From Halomarinibacterium sp041392205 (GTDB lineage Bacteria; Bacteroidota; Bacteroidia; Flavobacteriales; Flavobacteriaceae), in contig JAWKMO010000009.1 in assembly GCA_041392205.1 (NCBI GenBank), positions 1 to 64,000 of the forward strand: a DNA stretch of 64,000 bases. The letters are read 5' to 3'. Below the pieces are notes generated by a model that saw only the letters and a program-made list of their open reading frames with translations, had not been told where the DNA came from and ran no database searches. Below are positions 1 to 8,330 of the stretch, in pieces. A program made the position numbers and the translations under genes. Position 1 is the stretch's first letter, and each line of letters opens with the position of its first letter.

Positions 1-949
1 TATCGCCCATAATATTGAATATAGTAGAATGCTCTTTTCGGTTATGGATACTTGGAGGAAGAAGTCCCATTTCGCTAAAATGTTGTTTTGCTTTATTTGA
101 AAGAAGTGCAAGATTTTTATATAAAGTTTCTTTGCCAAGTGTTTCAACAAAATTCATGGCTTGTTCCAAACTGCCATAGTTAAGTGTGTCTTGATGTCCT
201 GGTTCAAAATGACGCATAAAAGTTGTTTCAGAAGCTTTGCTTTCAAATCGTAAAGCGGAATTAAACCCTAATGTTTGTGGATGTATTTTTCCCTTCGAGG
301 TTTCTTTTACAAAAATAAACCCGTTACCATAACCGGCCGTTAGCCATTTATAGGCACTCGCGCCCAAAACATCCAACGCACTGCTAGAAAAATCGAAGGG
401 CTCTGTTCCCAAATACTGTGTTCCATCGGCAATTAAAAGAAGCTTGGGGTACGTTGATTTTAATTCTTTCAAAAATTGAAAATCAATTTTTATTCCGGTA
501 AGCCATTGAACCATGCTAAACATAAATATATCGGGCTTGTGTTTTGCAACTGCGGCTTCAATATTTTGTTCCAAATTTTCATCAATTTCGGCGTAGCAAA
601 CATCAAAATCCCTAGTTTCTACGGGCCAATTTACCGAGGGATAATCATTTTCAAGTAAAAGTATTTTTTGCCCTTTGGGAAGCCCTTCCAGTACGGTATT
701 GATTCCGAAAGAAACATTTGGAATAAGTGCCGTTTCATTTTCTGATGCATGAAAAAAGTTTGCTACTTTCTGTCTTATTTGCGCTATATGTTCTTTGTGT
801 TTATCCCTAAAAACACTGGCATAATTCATTAAATCCAAATCGTGTTGTCTTCTCCATTCTATCACGGGGCTAGGAATAACGCCATTGGAAGCGGTATTCA
901 AATAGGTGCAGTTTTGCAAAGCTGGAAAATGCTTTCTTATTTCTTCCAT
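1..949 (-). CDS. PLP-dependent aminotransferase class V family protein (3' end cut by window)
   Basis: The reading frame starts at ATG 949 and stays open to the left edge, so the C-terminus is missing (316 codons present). The product is a fold-type I PLP enzyme of the class V aminotransferase/cysteine desulfurase group. The N-terminus reads ...LNTASNGVIPSPV, a typical substrate-binding start. A PLP-phosphate region (IPNVSFGIN), an Asp-containing strand (LLIADGTQYLG) and the likely Schiff-base lysine in GASAYKWLTAGYG are visible. It could be a kynureninase-, isopenicillin-epimerase- or desulfurase-like enzyme; the sequence does not settle the substrate. It is divergent from the 2TM/folA pair, with 59 bp between. 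Confidence 0.85.
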   Translation of the reverse strand, partial: MEEIRKHFPALQNCTYLNTASNGVIPSPVIEWRRQHDLDLMNYASVFRDKHKEHIAQIRQKVANFFHASENETALIPNVSFGINTVLEGLPKGQKILLLENDYPSVNWPVETRDFDVCYAEIDENLEQNIEAAVAKHKPDIFMFSMVQWLTGIKIDFQFLKELKSTYPKLLLIADGTQYLGTEPFDFSSSALDVLGASAYKWLTAGYGNGFIFVKETSKGKIHPQTLGFNSALRFESKASETTFMRHFEPGHQDTLNYGSLEQAMNFVETLGKETLYKNLALLSNKAKQHFSEMGLLPPSIHNRKEHSTIFNIMGD

Positions 950-1008
950 CTACTGTTATATTTTTAGTTTAAAAATGGGTATTTTTACCATAACATAAAA
1001 TTACTTCT

Positions 1009-1425
1009 ATGTTTTCAAACAGCAAAAAAACTGAGCGAATAGATTCTGAGCAACGCGAACAATACGAGTATGCTCGTAAACGCGTAAAACAGAAGAAAAG
1101 ATTGATGCAGCATTTTATTGTTTTTTTGGCAGGATCGATTTTGTTGATCATCATTAATCCCGTTCTGGGAATTGGAAAGGATTTTTTTATTAAAGATTGG
1201 TTTGTTTGGGCCATTCTTATTTGGGCATTATTATTTATAATTCACGCTTTAAATGTTTCTCTTTTAAATAAATTTATGGGCAAAGAATGGGAAGACCGTC
1301 AAATTGAAAAACTAAAAGCCAAACAACAAGCAAAAATAGACTCCTTGTACCTTGAAGTCGAAAAAGAGATAACCACCAGTTCCTTAAAAAAAAACACCCC
1401 ACCTCAAGAACCTACCTCCCTATGA
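1009..1425 (+). CDS. 2TM domain-containing membrane protein
   Basis: A 138-residue protein with a charged N-terminus, two closely spaced hydrophobic helices (about residues 36-55 and 65-85) joined by a short loop, then a Lys/Glu-rich cytoplasmic tail. This is the architecture of the flavobacterial 2TM domain family, often found alone or attached to histidine kinases. Its function is unknown. The stop codon overlaps the folA start (ATGA), so the two are translationally coupled. Confidence 0.8.
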   Translation: MFSNSKKTERIDSEQREQYEYARKRVKQKKRLMQHFIVFLAGSILLIIINPVLGIGKDFFIKDWFVWAILIWALLFIIHALNVSLLNKFMGKEWEDRQIEKLKAKQQAKIDSLYLEVEKEITTSSLKKNTPPQEPTSL

Positions 1426-1904
1426 TTACCATTATTGCTGCCGCTGGTGAAAATAATGAACTTGGAAAAGAAAATGATTTGGTTTGGCATCTTCCAGATG
1501 ATTTTAAACGATTTAAAAACCTTACTACGGGGCATTTTATTATTATGGGAAGAAAAACTTTTGAATCGTTCCCAAAACTTTTACCCAATAGAACCCACGT
1601 TGTTATCACTCGAAATAAAAACTATCAGAAAGAAGAAATTATAAGGGTTTCTAGCATTGAAGAAGCTCTTAAAAAAGCGGAACAAGACCCACAACCCTAT
1701 ATTATTGGTGGCGGAGAAATTTATAAACAAAGTTTTCCCTTTGCTCAAAAAATTGAGTTAACACGAGTTCATGGAACTTTTGATGCAGATACTTTCTTTC
1801 CTGAAATTAATACAGAACAATGGACGCTAATTCATACAGAATTTCACGATAAAGACGAACGCCACGAGTATTCTTTTACGTATGAAACTTGGCTGAAAAA
1901 TTAA
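1422..1904 (+). CDS. folA: Dihydrofolate reductase
   Basis: A 160-residue protein of normal DHFR length that reduces dihydrofolate to tetrahydrofolate with NADPH. The active-site stretch WHLPDDFKRFK places W22 and the proton-donor acid D27 where the E. coli enzyme has them. MGRKTFES (about 42-49) is the cofactor-binding motif, and IIGGGEIY near residue 95 is the conserved glycine loop. It overlaps the preceding 2TM gene by 4 bp, so the ATG at 1422 is well supported. Another folate gene, folK-dNK, lies 25 kb away. Confidence 0.96.
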   Translation: MITIIAAAGENNELGKENDLVWHLPDDFKRFKNLTTGHFIIMGRKTFESFPKLLPNRTHVVITRNKNYQKEEIIRVSSIEEALKKAEQDPQPYIIGGGEIYKQSFPFAQKIELTRVHGTFDADTFFPEINTEQWTLIHTEFHDKDERHEYSFTYETWLKN

Positions 1905-1907
1905 TTA

Positions 1908-1915
1908 TATTTTTG
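1908..1915 (+). promoter_or_regulatory. Predicted Bacteroidota -7 element for fabD
   Basis: TATTTTTG matches TAnnTTTG 24 bp upstream of the fabD ATG and overlaps nothing but the tail of the folA intergenic region. A TTG about 19 bp upstream may be the -33 element. The call rests on motif match only. Confidence 0.45.
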
Positions 1916-1938
1916 CATTACCAATCAAATTATAAAAA

Positions 1939-2820
1939 ATGAAAGCATACATTTTCCCCGGACAAGGTGCCCAATTTACAGGAATGGGACTAGATTTATA
2001 CGAATCCTCAGACAAGGCAAAAGACCTCTTTGACCATGCCAATGAAGTGTTGGGTTTTGACATTACCAAAATTATGTTTGAAGGCACTGCGGAAGCATTA
2101 AAGGAAACCAAAGTAACCCAACCTGCCATTTTTTTACATTCAACTATTTTGGCAGAAGTAATGGGCTCCACCTTTCAGCCCAATATGGTAGCGGGACATT
2201 CTTTAGGGGAGCTCTCTGCCTTGGTAGCCAATCGTACCCTTGCTTTTAGTGACGGACTGGAATTGGTGTACAAAAGAGCTTTGGCTATGCAAAATGCGTG
2301 TGAGCTTCAACCTTCTACCATGGCTGCGGTTCTTGGCTTAGAAGACTCAATGGTTGAAAAAATATGTGCTGAAACGCCCGGCATTGTGGTTGCTGCAAAC
2401 TACAATTGTCCTGGGCAGTTAGTTATATCTGGCGAAATCGAAGCTGTAAATGCAGCTTGTGAAGCCCTTAAAGAAGCTGGTGCCAAACGTGCTTTGCTAT
2501 TGCCTGTTGGCGGAGCGTTTCATAGTCCTTTAATGGAGCCCGCTCGCGAAGAATTGGCAGCCGCTATAGAAAATACTGTTTTTACTGCCCCGGCATGTCC
2601 TATTTATCAAAATGTAAGTACCAATGCAGTTATAAATGCTTCCGAAATAAAGAAAAACTTGATGGCGCAATTAACCGCACCTGTTAAATGGACACAAAGC
2701 GTACAACACATGATTAAAGATGGTGCATCGACCTTTATTGAAGTGGGGCCTGGGAATGTTTTACAAGGGCTAGTGAAAAAGATAGATGCTTCGGTAGCTA
2801 CAGAAAAAGCCGCTTTGTAA
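1939..2820 (+). CDS. fabD: Malonyl-CoA:ACP transacylase
   Basis: A 293-residue protein that loads malonate onto acyl carrier protein for fatty acid synthesis. It shows the N-terminal GQGAQ (8-12), the nucleophile elbow GHSLGE with catalytic S88, Arg at about 113, and the catalytic His in GGAFHSPLM (H195), all in the usual order and spacing. It is not in a fab cluster here: folA lies upstream on the same strand and an AraC-type regulator downstream. Confidence 0.96.
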   Translation: MKAYIFPGQGAQFTGMGLDLYESSDKAKDLFDHANEVLGFDITKIMFEGTAEALKETKVTQPAIFLHSTILAEVMGSTFQPNMVAGHSLGELSALVANRTLAFSDGLELVYKRALAMQNACELQPSTMAAVLGLEDSMVEKICAETPGIVVAANYNCPGQLVISGEIEAVNAACEALKEAGAKRALLLPVGGAFHSPLMEPAREELAAAIENTVFTAPACPIYQNVSTNAVINASEIKKNLMAQLTAPVKWTQSVQHMIKDGASTFIEVGPGNVLQGLVKKIDASVATEKAAL

Positions 2821-2910
2821 ATAGCAATTTTATTCTTTTCCCGTAAACTTTTATCGGCATTGCCCAAAAAAATTGAAAGAGGTTTTAAGTTAGTGTAAAA
2901 TTTAAATACT

Positions 2911-3516
2911 ATGGAAAACTTATTCACCTCCGCTGTTGATGAGAGAATTGAATTCTTAATTCAGAAAAAACAGAAATCTTTTTCTGAAGAATCAATTTCA
3001 ACACCAAAAAAACTTTGGCTTCAAATTATTGCAGAAGTTTATGGTAGATTGTATTCTTTTCATCAAAAACAACAATTAAAGTATAAAAAGGTTGTTGAAA
3101 ACTTGAACATGGATACTCCTTTTTCAATAGAAAAAGATAAAACGCCAATTTCTGTTTCCGAAGAAATAACAAATGAGTTGCTTTTAAAATTGAAAGAATT
3201 TGAACTTGAAAAAGGCTATCTCGACAAGGATTTAGATCTTTCAAGTCTTGCAAAATCTTTAGGAACAAACCATAGTTATTTGTCTAGGGTGGTAAATCAA
3301 GTAAAAGAAAAATCCTTTAAAAACTATGTAAACGATTTAAGAATAGAATATGCCTATATCGATTTACAGATAAACCCTACAAAACGGCGATATACGATAG
3401 AAGCTATTGCACACGAAGTGGGATTTAAGAGTGCCGAAAGTTTTTCGAAAAAATTTAAAGCGAGGTACGCTATGTATCCTTCCGTGTTTTTAAAAAAATT
3501 GAATGAAGGGGGTTAA
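2911..3516 (+). CDS. AraC-family helix-turn-helix regulator
   Basis: A 201-residue protein with a C-terminal AraC/XylS DNA-binding domain (about 95-200). The first helix-turn-helix is around DLSSLAKSLGTNHSYLSRVVNQ and the second around YTIEAIAHEVGFKSAESFSKKFK. The N-terminal 90 residues resemble no ligand-binding domain I recognise. Domain layout and length fit the small flavobacterial AraC proteins often found downstream of other genes. It converges with galE, and the stop codons of the two genes overlap within a terminator stem. The target is unknown. Confidence 0.85.
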   Translation: MENLFTSAVDERIEFLIQKKQKSFSEESISTPKKLWLQIIAEVYGRLYSFHQKQQLKYKKVVENLNMDTPFSIEKDKTPISVSEEITNELLLKLKEFELEKGYLDKDLDLSSLAKSLGTNHSYLSRVVNQVKEKSFKNYVNDLRIEYAYIDLQINPTKRRYTIEAIAHEVGFKSAESFSKKFKARYAMYPSVFLKKLNEGG

Positions 3517-3535
3517 ATCCCCCTTATTTTTTTTT
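3506..3535 (+). terminator. Rho-independent terminator of the AraC gene
   Basis: A 7-bp AAGGGGG/CCCCCTT stem with a TTAAAT loop is followed by A and a long T run. Both convergent stop codons lie in the loop and stem, a very compact gene end. The T run serves only the plus strand. Confidence 0.85.
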
Positions 3536-4535
3536 CCCATTTCCAAGCAGAGGAAAGCGCCTCTTCCATTGTTTTTTCTGTTTTCCAGCCTAAAACAGTG
3601 TTCGCTTTACGGGTATCTGCATATACAGATATAACATCCCCAGGCCTGCGATCGACAATTTTATAGGGAAGCTTTTTACCACTCACTTTTTCAAAAGCAT
3701 TAATTACTTCCAAAACAGAACTACCTCGTCCCGTTCCTAAATTAAAAATCTCAAAATTGGAACTATTCTTCTTTTCAAATAGGCGTTCTATTGCAATCAC
3801 GTGGGCTTTTGCTAGATCTACCACATGAATGTAATCGCGTATACAACTTCCGTCTGGTGTGGGGTAATTATTCCCGTAAACAGAAAGTTCTTTTCTTAAA
3901 CCTGCTGCTGTTTGGGTAATAAAAGGAACCAAATTTTGCGGCGTGCCTTTGGGAAGCTCTCCTATTTCAGTTGATGGGTGTGCTCCAATAGGATTGAAAT
4001 AACGAAGGGAAATGGCTTGTATTTGCGATGCTTTACACGTATCTATAAGTATTTCTTCACAAATTTGCTTTGTGTTTCCATAAGGAGAAACTGCTTGTTT
4101 TACAGGAGCTTCTTCGGTTATTGGCAAACTATTAGGTTCGCCATATACGGTACAAGAAGAACTAAATATGAAATGATTTACCGCATATTTTTTACACTCC
4201 TGAAGTAAATAAACCAGTGAATGCAAATTGTTTTCATAATATAATAAAGGATTTTCAACACTTTCACCCACAGCCTTGCTCGCAGCAAAATGTATTATCC
4301 CATCCACTCGATGCGTGGCAAAAAAAGTTTCAACGGCGTATTTATCTCGTAAATCTATTTTTTCAAATTGGGGTTTTACACCAGTAATTTTTTCAATTTT
4401 ATCAAGCACATGTATTTCAGCATTTGATAGGTTATCGATGATCCCTACTTCAAATCCTTTGGTTTGTAGTTCTACAACCGTATGAGACCCAATATACCCT
4501 AATCCTCCTGTAACCAGTATTTTTTTCATCGGCAT
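3513..4535 (-). CDS. galE: UDP-glucose 4-epimerase
   Basis: A 340-residue extended short-chain dehydrogenase that interconverts UDP-glucose and UDP-galactose. It has the NAD-binding GGLGYIGSH (10-18), the catalytic Ser in IFSSSCTVYG (about 125-127) and the YxxxK pair Y152/K156 in SPYGNTK. Length matches the family. Two in-frame ATGs are two codons apart (MPMKK); either is possible. It lies downstream of the DegT aminotransferase on the same strand (95-bp gap), and both fit supply of sugar nucleotides for surface polysaccharide. Confidence 0.94.
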   Translation of the reverse strand: MPMKKILVTGGLGYIGSHTVVELQTKGFEVGIIDNLSNAEIHVLDKIEKITGVKPQFEKIDLRDKYAVETFFATHRVDGIIHFAASKAVGESVENPLLYYENNLHSLVYLLQECKKYAVNHFIFSSSCTVYGEPNSLPITEEAPVKQAVSPYGNTKQICEEILIDTCKASQIQAISLRYFNPIGAHPSTEIGELPKGTPQNLVPFITQTAAGLRKELSVYGNNYPTPDGSCIRDYIHVVDLAKAHVIAIERLFEKKNSSNFEIFNLGTGRGSSVLEVINAFEKVSGKKLPYKIVDRRPGDVISVYADTRKANTVLGWKTEKTMEEALSSAWKWEKKIRGI

Positions 4536-4629
4536 AAAATAGTTGATAATTGGGTAGACGGAATGCCCGATTTATTCATCTTTGGTGGGGTTATAAATTT
4601 TATTAATGGGCATTTCAAAAGAAATTTCC

Positions 4630-5787
4630 TTATTTAGTGACAAATTCAATAACAGATTGGCTTATAAAATTGATTTGTTCGTTATCTAATTCGGTGTGCA
4701 TAGGCAAAGATATTACCTCTTTAACAAGTTGGTTAGTAACTTTAAAATCTTCTTCTTTATATCTTGAATCTTTATATGCCTTTTGGGCATGTAAAGGAAT
4801 TGGGTAATACACTCCACAAGGGATTCCTTTTTCATTTAAATGATTCACTAGGGCATCCCTATCTGCATGTAATATTCGTAATGTGTATTGATGAAATACG
4901 TGGCAATCGCAAGTATCACACACACTGTTTCCTGCTTGGCAAAAACCTGTTGGGGTGATAATATTTTTAATTCCAGAAAAAGCCTTGGTATATTTTCTTG
5001 CTGCATCAATGCGAGCCTTATTATAATTATCCAAATGGGGCAGCTTGGCTCTTAAAATTGTAGCTTGTATGGAGTCTAAACGTGAATTTACTCCCACAAC
5101 ATCATGATGGTAACGTACATACATCCCGTGGTTTACAATGCCTCGAAGTGCATGAGCCAAGTCATCGTCATTTGTAAAAATGGCTCCCCCATCTCCATAA
5201 CATCCTAAGTTTTTTGACGGAAAAAAGGAAGTAGAAGCCACATGTCCCATGGTCCCTGTTTTTCTTTTTGTTCCATCTTTGGAGGTATAATTTGCCCCTA
5301 TTCCCTGCGCATTGTCTTCAATGACATATAAGTTGTACTCTTTTGCAAGGGCCATAATTTCTTCCATAGGTGCTGCTAAGCCAAATAAATTAACAGGAAC
5401 TATTGCTTTGGTTTTTGGAGTAATTGCCTTTTTAATAGCCTCAATGTCTATGTTAAAAGTTATTGGATCCACGTCTACCAATACCGGTGTTAAACCCAAC
5501 AAAGCAATTACTTCCACAGTAGCGGCAAAGGTAAAATCTGCAGTTATAATTTCGTCTCCCGCTTTTAAACCAAGTCCCATCATTGCGATTTGTAGTGCAT
5601 CGGTACCATTAGCACAAGGGATAACATGTTTAACACCAAGATAGTTTTCCAGTTCCTTTTGAAATTGGTGGACTTCGGGGCCATTAATAAATGCTGTGGA
5701 TTCAATAACATCAAGCACAGATTGGTTAATCTGTTCCTTAATGTGTTCGTACTGACCTTTAAGGTCGACCATTTGGATTTTTTTCAT
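4630..5787 (-). CDS. DegT/DnrJ/EryC1/StrS sugar aminotransferase
   Basis: A 385-residue PLP enzyme of the nucleotide-sugar 3- or 4-aminotransferase family. It has CANGTDAL (about 58-65, cofactor phosphate), D158 in VIEDNAQG, which pairs with the pyridine nitrogen, and the Schiff-base lysine K192 in FFPSKNLGCYGDGG. It probably makes an amino sugar for O-antigen or capsule; the exact sugar cannot be told. A Cys-rich insert (CDTCDC, around residue 290) is a small oddity. It is transcribed divergently from waaA, an LPS-core gene, which supports an envelope role. Confidence 0.9.
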   Translation of the reverse strand: MKKIQMVDLKGQYEHIKEQINQSVLDVIESTAFINGPEVHQFQKELENYLGVKHVIPCANGTDALQIAMMGLGLKAGDEIITADFTFAATVEVIALLGLTPVLVDVDPITFNIDIEAIKKAITPKTKAIVPVNLFGLAAPMEEIMALAKEYNLYVIEDNAQGIGANYTSKDGTKRKTGTMGHVASTSFFPSKNLGCYGDGGAIFTNDDDLAHALRGIVNHGMYVRYHHDVVGVNSRLDSIQATILRAKLPHLDNYNKARIDAARKYTKAFSGIKNIITPTGFCQAGNSVCDTCDCHVFHQYTLRILHADRDALVNHLNEKGIPCGVYYPIPLHAQKAYKDSRYKEEDFKVTNQLVKEVISLPMHTELDNEQINFISQSVIEFVTK

Positions 5788-5807
5788 GAATAGTTATTCA
5801 AATTCTT

Positions 5808-5815
5808 CAAAATTA
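5808..5815 (-). promoter_or_regulatory. Predicted -7 element for the DegT aminotransferase
   Basis: Read on the minus strand this is TAATTTTG, matching TAnnTTTG, 20 bp before the ATG. A TTG lies about 20 bp further upstream as a candidate -33 element. Confidence 0.45.
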
Positions 5816-5879
5816 CAAAAATTGAAAACGGCGCACAACGCAATTGCTCAAAGAAACGTATTTTAGCAAAAGATATTCT

Positions 5880-7124
5880 ATGATACAAACACTTTATAAT
5901 CTATTAACCTACGGTAGTCAATTAGTTTTGTGGCCCACCCAGTTTTTCAGCAAAAAAATGAAATCCTTTGTTGAAGGTCGCCAACAAGTTTTTAAAATTT
6001 TAGCAACCCAACTTTCTCTTACCGATAAAACGATTTGGTTTCATTGTGCTTCTTTAGGCGAATTTGAGCAAGGGCTACCTATCATGGAAGCCCTAAAAAA
6101 GGAAAAAACAGATCACAAATTGGTGGTGACCTTTTTTTCTCCTTCAGGTTACGAAGTAAAGAAACACAGTTCCATTGCAGATTTAGTTGTATATCTCCCT
6201 TATGATACTACAAAAAATGTAAAAAAGTTTTTAAAAATAGTACACCCAACCCTTGTCTTTTTTGTAAAATATGAGTTTTGGCCTAATTATTTATTTGAAT
6301 TGAAAAAACAAGAAGTCCCTGTTTATCTAGTTTCTGGATTGTTCAGAAATGGACAGGTTTTTTTTAAGCCCTATGGAGGTTTTATGCGAAAAGCGCTTCG
6401 GTGTTTTAATCATATTTTTGTTCAGAATGAAGTTTCAAAAAAACTTTTAAAAGGTATTCAAATTGACCATGTAACAATTAGTGGTGATACTCGCTTTGAC
6501 AGGGTTTCACATCAAATTGAAATGGACAATACATTGAATTTCATGGAAGTTTTTAAAGGCAACTCCCTTTGTGTGGTATGTGGAAGTACGTGGCCTGATG
6601 ACGAAGCTGTACTATTCCCTTTTATCCATTCTAAGGTTGGGGAAAATATAAAATTTGTGATTGCACCCCACATAATTGAAGGCGATAAAATTAAGGCATT
6701 TGCAAAAAAGTTAGCAACCAAGGTTGCGCTTTATACCGAGATAGAAAAAACTAACCTAAAAGAAGCTTCTATCCTTATTATCGACACTATTGGGTTACTA
6801 ACAAAAATATATAGTTATGCAGACATTGCCTACGTTGGGGGAGCCATGGGACCCACAGGATTACATAACATATTGGAGCCTGCCACTTTTGGAATTCCCA
6901 TAGTAATTGGTAAAAACTTTGAAAAATTTCCTGAGGCTATCCAACTTCAAGATTTAGCAGGTTTGTACGCTGTTAAAAATGAAGAAGATTGCAAAAAAAT
7001 AATGAATAAACTGGTGGATGATAAAAAATTTAGAGAGCAAACGGGAATGATTTCTGGGGACTATGTAAAAAACAATACTGGAGCCACTCAAATAATACTA
7101 GCTCATCTTTTTACTAAGAACTAA
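5880..7124 (+). CDS. waaA: 3-deoxy-D-manno-octulosonic acid (Kdo) transferase
   Basis: A 414-residue GT30 glycosyltransferase that adds Kdo from CMP-Kdo to lipid A precursor at the inner membrane. It has an N-terminal hydrophobic anchor, the general-base glutamate in CASLGEFEQG (E61), and the donor-site stretch GGAMGPTGLHNILEPATFGIP in the C-terminal half. I chose ATG 5880, which gives the typical start MIQTLYNLL. An in-frame TTG at 5844 would add 12 residues unlike the family. Its 3' end overlaps the convergent XRE gene by 11 bp. Confidence 0.93.
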   Translation: MIQTLYNLLTYGSQLVLWPTQFFSKKMKSFVEGRQQVFKILATQLSLTDKTIWFHCASLGEFEQGLPIMEALKKEKTDHKLVVTFFSPSGYEVKKHSSIADLVVYLPYDTTKNVKKFLKIVHPTLVFFVKYEFWPNYLFELKKQEVPVYLVSGLFRNGQVFFKPYGGFMRKALRCFNHIFVQNEVSKKLLKGIQIDHVTISGDTRFDRVSHQIEMDNTLNFMEVFKGNSLCVVCGSTWPDDEAVLFPFIHSKVGENIKFVIAPHIIEGDKIKAFAKKLATKVALYTEIEKTNLKEASILIIDTIGLLTKIYSYADIAYVGGAMGPTGLHNILEPATFGIPIVIGKNFEKFPEAIQLQDLAGLYAVKNEEDCKKIMNKLVDDKKFREQTGMISGDYVKNNTGATQIILAHLFTKN

Positions 7125-7884
7125 GCTTCTTAATTTGACCTTTTAACTCTTCCATGGACTGTTGTAATTGTCTTAGTAAATTACTTTCGGAAGCTTCTTC
7201 TACCCCAAAAGTAAGTTTACTATTTACCATCCAAAGCTCTTGAATATCTTTTGTATCAATTGTAATGGGAGGGTATTCAGGATTTAAAGAAATTAATTTT
7301 ACTTTATGTGAAGCATTGGGTACTTTTTGAAGTTTTTTTACAAGAACAGAATCCCGTAAAACCACAATATAAATTTTACTATCTGAAGCTTCAGAAATAT
7401 TTTGCACGGCTCTACCTAAAACCCATTCGTTGGGCCTTATATTTGGCAACATACTATCCCCTTCTACTTGAAAGCCTCGATAGGTAGCATTTTTAAACTG
7501 AGGTAGCGGAATAGTAAAGGCAGGTAAGGATCCTACCCATTCTACATCTTGAATATTATGGGGATAGCCAGCCACCGCTTTTTGATTTACTAAAAGAATG
7601 GTGTCTTCATTATTTAGGTCCACAGAAATGACTTTAGGGCCAACATCTCTTTGATTAAATTCAATATATTGCTCAAAACTTTTTCCATAAAGCCATAGGG
7701 GATTTATATGAAATAGTTCCATTAATTTCATAACGACTGCTCCAGAAAGTTTTGTTTTACCTCTTTCAATATCTGCTGTACTCGCTTTAATCCCTAAAAC
7801 TTCTGCAAATGAAAGCTGTGTATGACTGGTTTCTTCACGTACTTTTTTGAATCTTTCTACTTCAATAGGTAATTTCTTTTCCAT
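7114..7884 (-). CDS. XRE-family regulator with LexA/S24 peptidase-like C-terminal domain
   Basis: A 256-residue protein. Residues about 8-62 form an XRE helix-turn-helix (LSFAEVLGIKASTADIERGK). Residues about 98-215 are S24-like, with QVEGDSM giving nucleophile S144 and K183/K184 in VLVKKLQK as the possible general base. An Ala-Gly pair (A105-G106, AVAGYP) lies 39 residues before S144, much as LexA's cleavage site (A84-G85) lies 35 before its Ser. Autocleavage is therefore plausible but unproven. The last 30 residues look coiled-coil. Two inverted repeats sit in its promoter region, pointing to autoregulation. No SOS polymerase genes are nearby. Confidence 0.87.
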   Translation of the reverse strand: MEKKLPIEVERFKKVREETSHTQLSFAEVLGIKASTADIERGKTKLSGAVVMKLMELFHINPLWLYGKSFEQYIEFNQRDVGPKVISVDLNNEDTILLVNQKAVAGYPHNIQDVEWVGSLPAFTIPLPQFKNATYRGFQVEGDSMLPNIRPNEWVLGRAVQNISEASDSKIYIVVLRDSVLVKKLQKVPNASHKVKLISLNPEYPPITIDTKDIQELWMVNSKLTFGVEEASESNLLRQLQQSMEELKGQIKKLSS

Positions 7885-7888
7885 ATAT

Positions 7889-7896
7889 CAAAAATA
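7889..7896 (-). promoter_or_regulatory. Predicted -7 element of the XRE/S24 gene
   Basis: TATTTTTG on the minus strand, ending 4 bp before the ATG region. The transcript leader would be extremely short or leaderless. The -33 zone falls on the neighbouring inverted repeat. Confidence 0.45.
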
Positions 7897-7903
7897 CACA
7901 AAA

Positions 7904-7918
7904 TAGGAATATATCCTA
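7904..7918. promoter_or_regulatory. Operator-like inverted repeat 1 (TAGGAATATATCCTA)
   Basis: A 15-bp near-palindrome with AGGA/TCCT half-sites, lying over the likely -33 region of the XRE/S24 gene's own promoter. It is a probable binding site for that regulator (inference from position and symmetry). Confidence 0.6.
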
Positions 7919-7926
7919 CCTGTTTA

Positions 7927-7939
7927 AGGAATTTTTCCT
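7927..7939. promoter_or_regulatory. Operator-like inverted repeat 2 (AGGAATTTTTCCT)
   Basis: A second AGGAA-N3-TTCCT palindrome with the same half-sites as repeat 1. Centres are 22 bp apart, about two helical turns, so two dimers could bind the same DNA face. Confidence 0.6.
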
Positions 7940-7986
7940 ATAAAAATAAAATGTAACTTATTAGTATTCAAATCATAAAATTTATA

Positions 7987-7994
7987 TAATTTTG
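7987..7994 (+). promoter_or_regulatory. Predicted -7 element of the small lipoprotein gene
   Basis: TAATTTTG matches TAnnTTTG 33 bp before the ATG at 8028. No clear -33 TTTG is seen. Confidence 0.45.
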
Positions 7995-8027
7995 AACTCG
8001 AAAAATTAATTACTAATCTTATCACCT

Positions 8028-8258
8028 ATGAAAAAATTATTTATCACATTCACAGCTCTTTGCTTAGTTGCTTCTGTTTACTCTTGTAGAGAAACTGAAA
8101 AGAAAGCTGAAGATGCTATGGAAGCTACAGAAGAAGCTTTAGAAGAAGCTGTAGACGCTACTCAAGACGCTATGGAAGAAACTAAGGATGCTGTAGAAGA
8201 AGCCGTAGACAGTTTAGGAAACGCTGTAGAAGAGGTAGTAGAAGAGGTTCAAAACTAA
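8028..8258 (+). CDS. Small Ala/Glu-rich lipoprotein
   Basis: A 76-residue protein with a lipoprotein signal peptide (hydrophobic 3-17, lipobox SVYSC with C20). The mature part is almost entirely Ala, Glu, Asp and Val in an 11-residue-like pattern (EDAMEATEEALEEAVDATQD), predicting one long amphipathic acidic helix. No enzymatic motif is present. It is monocistronic, with its own promoter-like element and a strong terminator. The function is unknown; abundant small envelope lipoproteins of this composition are common in Flavobacteriaceae. Confidence 0.8.
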   Translation: MKKLFITFTALCLVASVYSCRETEKKAEDAMEATEEALEEAVDATQDAMEETKDAVEEAVDSLGNAVEEVVEEVQN

Positions 8259-8275
8259 TTCTACCCATAATCTTC

Positions 8276-8311
8276 AAAAAAAAAACCCGTGAAAATCACG
8301 GGTTTTTTTTT
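8276..8311. terminator. Bidirectional rho-independent terminator
   Basis: A stem CCCGTGA/TCACGGG with a 3-base loop is flanked by an A run on the left and a T run on the right. It can stop both the lipoprotein transcript (plus) and the OmpA-ending operon (minus). Confidence 0.9.
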
Positions 8312-8330
8312 GCCTCATTTTGCAAAGTTT

